Shown one piece after another: positions 57,801 to 64,000 of a stretch of 64,000 nt of DNA. The notes beneath the pieces were generated by a model. The model was not told the origin of the DNA, searched no databases, and saw only the letters and a list, made by a program, of their open reading frames with translations. The translations under genes and the position numbers were made by a program. Location of the stretch: assembly GCA_032988165.1 (NCBI GenBank), contig JANTQF010000038.1, positions 118,988-182,987 on the forward strand, written 5' to 3'. The DNA is from Emmonsiellopsis sp. PD_33 (lineage: Eukaryota; Ascomycota; Eurotiomycetes; Onygenales; Ajellomycetaceae). How positions within the stretch are numbered: position 1 is the first letter of the stretch; every line of letters begins with the position of its first letter.

Positions 57801-59115
57801 GGGAAGATGCAGCAAATCTAAAGGAAAGAGAATATATTCCGCCAATGGGTTAGGAAATGTAAGGTCGAGGTTTTTGCAACTGTAATACTGCCCTCTCCTA
57901 TGCCCAGAACAATGATGAAATGGCATGACCCGCATCCTCTGAGAGCGAGAGTCGAGAAGCCCACTGTCAAAGATTGATCTTTGTTCTGGAGCGGAGGAAT
58001 TCTACATCAAAAGCAATAATGAGGGAGAAATATTCTTTCTTGCTGCTGTATTCTCGTTGCTTTTGAATTCATAAGTGCATAGAAGCCCAACGTATCCATC
58101 ATCATCAGCCTGCGGGTCAGCGGCATGAACTCCCTCGCGAGCTGCGCTGCGACAGTTGTCAAAGGCAGTCGTGCTAAGGGCTATTTTCCTGTGCGATTGG
58201 CGGTTGAGGAGGGCTTTGCAGAATGCATGGTGGGACGCTTTTTTAAGCTTTCCAAAGATAGTATGTCCAGTCGATGTAACTCGAGAGCCAAAACTCGAAA
58301 TATCCGCTTGGGGTTTGATTTCAAAAGTACTCCATCGTTGGGTGGGAATGGCATTTCACTTCAATAAGGGGTAAGAATTGTTGAGGCCTTTTGTTTCGCT
58401 CAAAGTAACTAACAAAGATCTTGTCAATATCCGTTGAAAACAATAGACTTCCGCCTTGAGTAGGTAGTGAGTTTGTTGAAACGACCGGTGAGTATTTTCT
58501 GCTCGAAGTTTCCCGTGCAACCAACCAACCTTGTTCTCCATAATCCGTACCATCTTCTCATCTCATTAGGGTTGAAGACGGCGTTGTGCCACACATCACA
58601 CCACATTCCATAGTTTGCAATTTTCGCGTGTCATGCAGGGTTGCACAACAGACGAGCAACGTAAATTCGGATGGATTGGAAGATAATGGAACGACGAGAT
58701 GGGTATTGGCATGCAGAGCAACGCTTGCCAATTGCTGATCCTTGATAATGATCTCCAGCCAAGTCAGTCGAATAGCAAACTGCTTTCTATTAGGCGTGGC
58801 TCGGTAGTTGCACTGCTATCGGAGTATTGCCGTCCAAGGGTTGGAAATATGGTCAATATCGACGGCGCCCAAAGACACCCATCCCCATCCGCGTCTGCTT
58901 GAGGGGTAACTAGGTACGATACCAGATTGGCAGATACCGGCCATATACTTGTAAGAAAATCGACGACCCCCTTGCGATGCCCGGCTGGAATCCACAGAGC
59001 CAGACATGGCTTTGCAACCGTCAGTTCATCCCAAAGGCGAGTGCAGAAGCATGCGGGCGGTGGCTGTAGCGCAGGGGCGTGGCGACACGTAAGTAACGGG
59101 CGTACGGACGGTAAC
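54822..59115. other. 4.3-kb gap without a recognised gene
   Basis: Between the ASPM homologue and transposon copy 2. Only short frames; none shows a domain. Simple tracts include GGATGGATGG-type repeats near 56350 and a pyrimidine-rich block at 55385-55500. A decayed or non-coding gene cannot be excluded. Confidence 0.4.
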
Positions 59116-59599
59116 TAAGGCCGTGTTCAGTGCAGAGAGCTTACCTTACCACCTGAGAGATGCAAAAGTGGATCATAATCTTGTACACACAAAGATAGTG
59201 TATATAGTGTATATTTTGACTCCACTGTGGCACTGCAGGCACTATGCTGGATTAATGTTAATTTTTGAATATCAAATTGTGTCATAATACAATGAAAACA
59301 GCCATCTTCTCTAATTTCCATGATTTTATGCATTAAAAATAAAAAATATGGTAGATTTGAACTATATCTTATTATCTTGTAATATTGAATCTGATGGAAT
59401 TCAACTCATTTAACATTTAAACCCCTCAACCCTACTGAATACATCAATTTCAATGTATATTACCACTAATGCCACCCAGGAGGAGGAGGTCTATCTGTGA
59501 GATTCCTCAGGTAATGATAAAATCATCCAGCTAATACAGGCCATGCTATCTGCCATGCAGTCTATACAGAGTAGGCATAGAAAGACCAATAAAAAGAAT

Positions 59600-60050
59600 A
59601 CCTATATTCTTATTAAGTGGACTGTAGTAATAGAATAGGCCCTGTTAGATAGTCTACTAGAGGCTATATATGAGGAATTTAAGTCAGATAGGGGCTTCAA
59701 AGCTTAAAGTTAGTAGTTAGTAGTGAAGGCTGTACAGGATATTACACATTAAACTGTAAATAAATAATAGCTTATTGATTATTTTACATACTTTAAATCC
59801 CTATATAAGCTATGGAAGAAGCATCAAAATTAAATATCTAATTAGTCATATAATTTAGTAAAGAAAATCTATATTAATTTCCTAGAGATAATAAATAAAT
59901 ATTTTGAAAAATACCTAAATATAGAGGAGTTCTGCAGCTGCAGGCCTTCTTATAAGAACTATCTTAAATAACTTCTTAATGATAAGATGATAATAGGGAA
60001 ATATACAGCTAGTTTTATCACTATTTAAAAGTGAATCTATATAGTTGCAG
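59600..60050 (+). pseudogene. Myb/SANT-like relic of transposon copy 2
   Basis: The plus-strand frame recovers ALLDSLLEAIYEEFKSDRGF-KA, then stops where the copy-1 relic has GW, and later KLWKKHQN and NLVKKIYINFLEIINKYFEK. These align block by block with the copy-1 relic. Differences are almost all C-to-T or G-to-A (for example TGG to TAG). Confidence 0.7.
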
Positions 60051-60999
60051 AAGACAGTAATGACTATGATGATAATTCTATGCAAATCACTTTATTATTA
60101 CTATAAATAGTACTATTATTACTAGTAATACTGAAAGTACTATTATCATCACTACTAGCATTAAAATCTACAAGCCCTGATAGTAGAAGTTCATTAAGGA
60201 TAAAATGCATTCAAAATAGTAGTCTAGTAGCTAGTATTAAGAAACTAAGAGATAAAATTATAGAATCTATAGAGATTAGCATATAAAAGGCTAAGAATAC
60301 AATGAATGCTCTGAATTTGTTCTTTCAGAAGATCTAGAAGCTTTTACCTACTAAGTAGAAGATTGATAATAGAGAAGATACATGTATTCCTCTCTTACAT
60401 TATATACTGATTGTAAAGCTTTTGTAGGACTCAGAGCATAATTAAATGTATATTTTGATGTATAAATACCTGTCTAAATAGGATAAAAAGAACTAAGCAA
60501 TGAGAGTGCTAACAAATCATAAAAATAATGAGATATAATAAGGTAAAATGAACTGAGTAAAAGAAATGAATTAGAAGGCATTTAGTAGGTAATAAATTAA
60601 TTAAGTGAGTATAGATATTAAGTAAGTATTAAGTGAGTCTACAGTGTGCATTTTACCTATCTTATAGATATTTTTAAATAAAAGTTGTTGATATTTTAGC
60701 CTACATCTTAATTATTAAATTATAAAATGATAATTTACTTGTATTTTTTAATATATATTATCATTCTATATTTTTATAGCTAATTAGATGACTGTGTTGA
60801 CTCTTAATAATCTAATCTTCTCACACAAAAAGTGATGATGTTTTATTTCCACTGAATTTCACTATTTCTATAATCTACCTAAAATTTCACTATATTTTCC
60901 CCTATTTTTTGATTTCTCAATTTATATATATTAGACTCTAATATAACAAAAACAACATAGATTCAAAAAAAACATAAAAATCATAAAAATCATTAAGTT

Positions 61000-62340
61000 C
61001 TATATGTCTATAAGTCTTCTATCTCTATCTGTTGTCTCTCATCATTATATATCTAATATACCTGCTATATTTCCTCTGTAATTTCATCTCTTTTCTTAAT
61101 CATATAGTTTTTATTAATATTAGCAGGGTGTTCTTCATAATTACCTACAAATAGCTATAGATAAATAAGCTTAGTATTTATTTATAAGTCATCTTTCTCT
61201 CTATACTTCTAATATTTATTTATGAAGTTATGAAGTGCTACTAATCTATATACTAGTTAAACCTATATTTTAATATTATATCCATCTCTTAGATAGTTAT
61301 ATATATAAAATTAATGCTTGAAAATACTGAATGCCCATTCAACCACATTTCAGAGACTTAAATACTATAGATTGAAGAATTCTTTAGCATTTATAGGCCT
61401 CTTATTGATGTGATCTTACTCCTTAAAGTGATATTACATGCTAGAATAGAGGAAAAGAACTAATAGGTTTCTTTATAGATATCTAGCATCTACTAGAAGA
61501 TAATAGTCAGTTAGTAGGGTAAAATCATCTTTTTCTATAGAAATAAGAACTTGAGAGTCATAGCAAGATCTCTTCATTCCTGCATATATATATATAAAGT
61601 TGAGGTTGAAGTTGCAGGCTATCATGATATTCTGTGAGATCTATTTCTTTTAATTTTATCATACAGGTTAAACTTTTATAGGCACTAAGATAATGAGATG
61701 AGTCCCATTCAAAATGTTTATAGCACCTTTAAAGAATGGCTACTATTAGTAATCCTCATGTAATGCTTCCTTACTGTACTTTTTTAGTGGAATCTTAATG
61801 ATATGTTCATATAAAATATATAAGATCTCAAAAACTTTATAAAACATTCTAATAAAACTAATAAGTATTCTCCTATTTAATTTAATAGCTATATACTAAT
61901 ATTAAAATAATTATAATTAAATGTTAGAACATCTCTGCAGCATTCTAGTAGAATATCTTCTAAATAATAATATATAAAAATATTAATATCTTCTATTTAA
62001 TCTTTATAGTATTTAATTAACTTGATTTAGTAAGATCTGTATTTATTTAGAGCCATTTAATAAGTTTGATCACTATATTAAGACTTATTCTTATTATATT
62101 CTTCACCTATTAGGTGTGCATGTCAGGGTTGAGAAGCTACATTATGAATTGATAGCTGCAGAATTTATCTATATACATACTATATAGACTGATTAATATG
62201 TATGCTATAACTTAAGCTACTATCTCACTAGCTATTTAATAGATTAACTGTTGATGATTTCTTTTAAGTTCTTTTAGAATATCATTCTCATGTTGCTGTT
62301 ACTAATTTATTAATATCATATTTCTAGATTAAATTGTCAA
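61000..62340 (-). pseudogene. Harbinger transposase relic of transposon copy 2
   Basis: Minus-strand remnants correspond to the copy-1 transposase. At about 61412-61443 the YHLKEW block survives as YHFKE followed by a stop (TGG to TAA). Further matching blocks lie around 61320-61400 (ERAFGVF region) and 61690-61740 (GAL..D region). No continuous frame remains. Confidence 0.65.
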
Positions 62341-62401
62341 AATATCATTAAAATATCATTAAAAAATGTGAAGGAAGATGTATAAAAATACATTATAAAA
62401 A

Positions 62402-62449
62402 CCTTCAGTGAAAAGATGTTACCTAAGGATAGCATCTTTTCACTAAAGG
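62402..62449. repeat. Subterminal hairpin of transposon copy 2
   Basis: CCTTCAGTGAAAAGATGTT and AGCATCTTTTCACTAAAGG form a near-perfect inverted repeat at the position equivalent to the copy-1 hairpin. Confidence 0.75.
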
Positions 62450-62720
62450 CTTTCTCACTAAAAAATCAACTAATTTTACCTGATTTAGATGAAAATCTCC
62501 ACTTTCTATACTGTTAAATGCCATTAAAGTCAAAATTGACAAAACATCATCAGGAAGTGTTTAAATTATGAAAACCACTTAAATCACTGAACACCCAGGC
62601 CTTCCTGACCATTCAAAAATGATGAGAGGCAGGAAGCTGCCCAGAGGGTGTCAGCTTACCATGTTTTGTCAAAAATATGGGTTGCACTGAACACGGCCTA
62701 ACAGCCAAATCTGCTAATCA

Positions 62721-62746
62721 GGGCTCAGGGCTCAGGGCTCAGGGCT
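62721..62746. repeat. Tandem GGGCTCA heptamer
   Basis: Three full copies and a partial fourth of GGGCTCA lie 20 bp beyond the right target duplication of transposon copy 2. Confidence 0.9.
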
Positions 62747-63509
62747 AATTGCCAGCTCCGGCAAGCGTTTAGTCACCCGCGGCCCCTTCAATATCTCCCT
62801 CGCTCGCTCGCCCGTCTCCTCTTCTCTTCTCCCTCCCTCCAGCGTCTTTCAGCTGCGTTTCGTCGGCGGATTTCTGTTTCCACTTTCTGCTTTTCTTTTC
62901 CCATCAGTCTCGGTTCCACAACCTCGCCTGACCCCGTCTTTGCGGCCTGGTCCTGCTGTGTTTCGACAAGCACAGCAGCAAAAAATCTGTTCGACCGCGT
63001 TGGAGTGGTGGCAACCCCGTTTTCTGCCGGCTCCCAGCGTCTGACCGCCCACCTCCCGCGTCAACTCCCAGCACAGCGCCCCGTCAGGCACGCTTGATTG
63101 CAGCGACAGCCATCCAACGGCTGCGCTGCAGCTTTGTCTCGTCTTTCCTATAACCTGTCCCGCTCCCGGTTTCGATCTCCTGCTCCCGTTCAAGATGACG
63201 GTCTACGTTTTATGACAGTTGCCAATTCAACGAGCATTTCCCTGCTCCCCTTCGAACCTCCTTCGACGAGCGTAAACTTGGCTGGTCACTTTTGACTGTG
63301 TCAGGTTAATCCCGAAGTATCCGAATTTATCGACAACCGCCTCGTCTCGAGCAAACTATTGTTCTATTTCCTTTGGGAGGTCTTCCGATTTTTATTTCGT
63401 TTTTCGTCGCTATCACCCCCTCCACGTTTCACGCGTTGGTTTATCATCGCCAGGTTACAACTTGGTCGATATCTGATATTTGAGTGCAAGCTCTTGTTGG
63501 TAATCAGCC

Positions 63510-64000
63510 ATGGAAAGCTTAGTGAAGATGCTCCGGTTATCTAACACGCCTACTGCTCCAACAAGCGATGGTGATGAGATTTCTGCCGAGGCGGATGAAC
63601 CACCAGACGATCGCAAGCATCGACCGCAGCCTAACCTAGTGGTACCCGTGTTATCGCCATATACCAAAGCTAAGGCGACTACCGTCGAGGGGAAAAAGGA
63701 GTCTCTTCTCACCAAAGCCCTGATGAGCAGTCCCGAGCCTTCCCCCGTCGAGTATTCGAATATGAGTGCCTTTAGCCGAACATCGCCTCCTTCCGTCCAT
63801 AGCAATGTCAGTGGGCCGTCGACCGCGGAACTGACAAGTGACGGGGAAACGAAAAGTCCACCACGGTCCAATACCCCAAGCCCGCCTCTGCCTTCTGGAT
63901 TTGGTGTCTTACACCCGACAGGTGCAAACGGCATGAAACTTAGGGCTCAGGTGGTGCCTGCAGTGGATACGCACGAGTCGCAAATTGATGCGAACCTTGG
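63510..64000 (+). CDS. Start of an unknown Ser/Pro-rich protein, runs off the window
   Basis: An ATG at 63510 in good context (ATCAGCCATGG) opens a frame of 163 codons with no stop to the last base. The sequence begins MESLVKMLRLSNTPTAPTSD and is polar and disordered: PPDDRKHRPQPNLVVPVLSP, SSPEPSPVEYSNMSAFSRTS, SPPRSNTPSPPLPSGF. Many Ser/Thr-Pro sites suggest a phosphorylated regulatory protein. The last visible residues, DTHESQIDANLG, look like the beginning of a folded region. A 700-bp CT-rich leader (62780-63500) upstream is typical of a long fungal 5' UTR. I do not recognise the family from this part. Confidence 0.7.
   Translation, partial: MESLVKMLRLSNTPTAPTSDGDEISAEADEPPDDRKHRPQPNLVVPVLSPYTKAKATTVEGKKESLLTKALMSSPEPSPVEYSNMSAFSRTSPPSVHSNVSGPSTAELTSDGETKSPPRSNTPSPPLPSGFGVLHPTGANGMKLRAQVVPAVDTHESQIDANL

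Larger units (their letters stand above)
59119..62698 (-). mobile_element. PIF/Harbinger-type DNA transposon, copy 2 (3580 bp), inverted and heavily mutated
   Basis: The terminal repeats GGCCGTGTTCAGTGCA (59119-59134) and TGCACTGAACACGGCC (62683-62698) are perfect inverted copies, flanked by TAA on both sides (59116-59118 and 62699-62701), the classic Harbinger target duplication. The order of internal landmarks is reversed relative to copy 1: its left end resembles the reverse complement of copy 1's right end (CATAATCTTGTAC motif near 59174). The interior is much more AT-rich, and many CA/TG pairs of copy 1 are TA here. Both ORFs are shattered. Non-functional. Confidence 0.9.

Noticed and set aside
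62721..62746. GGGCTCA tandem repeat as possible interstitial telomere
   Set aside because: The unit differs from the fungal TTAGGG repeat and there are only 3-4 copies.
62849..63193. 114-codon Arg/Gly-rich frame on -
   Set aside because: It arises from the CT-rich leader read in reverse; low complexity.
63455..63934. 159-codon frame on - opposite the last gene
   Set aside because: It is the antisense shadow of the open + frame starting at 63510, which has a better start context and composition.
1..64000. CRISPR arrays, operons, prophage or bacterial features
   Set aside because: The window is clearly eukaryotic, with spliceosomal introns throughout, and shows no such structures.

Overview
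The window is nuclear DNA of a filamentous ascomycete (Pezizomycotina, most likely Eurotiomycetes). Genes have short introns (about 50-110 bp) with GTAAGT/GTATGT-type donors. Recognisable products include a DUR3-type urea symporter, Zn2Cys6 and C2H2 regulators, a cytochrome P450, secreted GH6/GH62/GH105 enzymes and the housekeeping proteins Sec61-beta, PCNA, a UPF0658 Golgi protein, a vezatin-like protein and an abnormal-spindle (ASPM) homologue. Genus assignment is not possible from the sequence alone. Exon structures were read by eye from splice sites, reading frame and family conservation.

Layout. 1-0.5 kb: CpG-free AT-rich relict. 0.9-3.3 kb: urea transporter (-) with a triple GATA site upstream. 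4.6-7.0 kb: DUF4139 protein (-). 8.5-9.2 kb: SEC61 beta (-) whose first coding exon is only the ATG, divergent from a small unknown gene at 9.6-10.1 kb. 10.3-13.2 kb: a DTG-motif fragment, a C2H2 protein (-) and a kinase-like ORF broken by one TGA. 15.3-17.3 kb: P450 (+). 18.6-19.8 kb: UPF0658 protein (-). 19.8-24.0 kb: a long gap with no recognised gene. 24.1-25.5 kb: Zn2Cys6 regulator with a GC-AG intron inside the zinc cluster. 26-30 kb: a graveyard holding a P-loop ATPase-like relic, a Ty3/Gypsy reverse-transcriptase fragment and a truncated F-box gene. 31-34.1 kb: GH105 and GH62 (both -). 36.9-40.5 kb: a complete-ended PIF/Harbinger-type transposon inserted 86 bp upstream of the GH6 start codon (gene at 40.6-41.8 kb). 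42.3-46.5 kb: PCNA and vezatin-like (both -). 49.1-50.1 kb: unknown helical protein. 51.5-54.8 kb: ASPM homologue. 59.1-62.7 kb: a second copy of the same transposon, inverted and far more mutated. 63.5 kb to the end: start of an unknown gene that runs off the window.

How the parts relate. GH105, GH62 and GH6 form a loose plant cell-wall-degrading neighbourhood (pectin side chains, arabinoxylan, cellulose). The two transposon copies bracket about 18.6 kb of ordinary genes. Both have matching 16-bp terminal inverted repeats, 3-bp target duplications, relics of a DDE transposase and of an oppositely oriented Myb/SANT protein, and a subterminal hairpin. Copy 1 is almost CpG-free but keeps CpA/TpG. 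Copy 2 has also lost many CpA/TpG sites to TpA. This suggests two successive layers of C-to-T genome defence. The same CpG scarcity appears in the kinase-like, F-box and DTG ORFs, so these multicopy-looking genes may have been hit by the same process.
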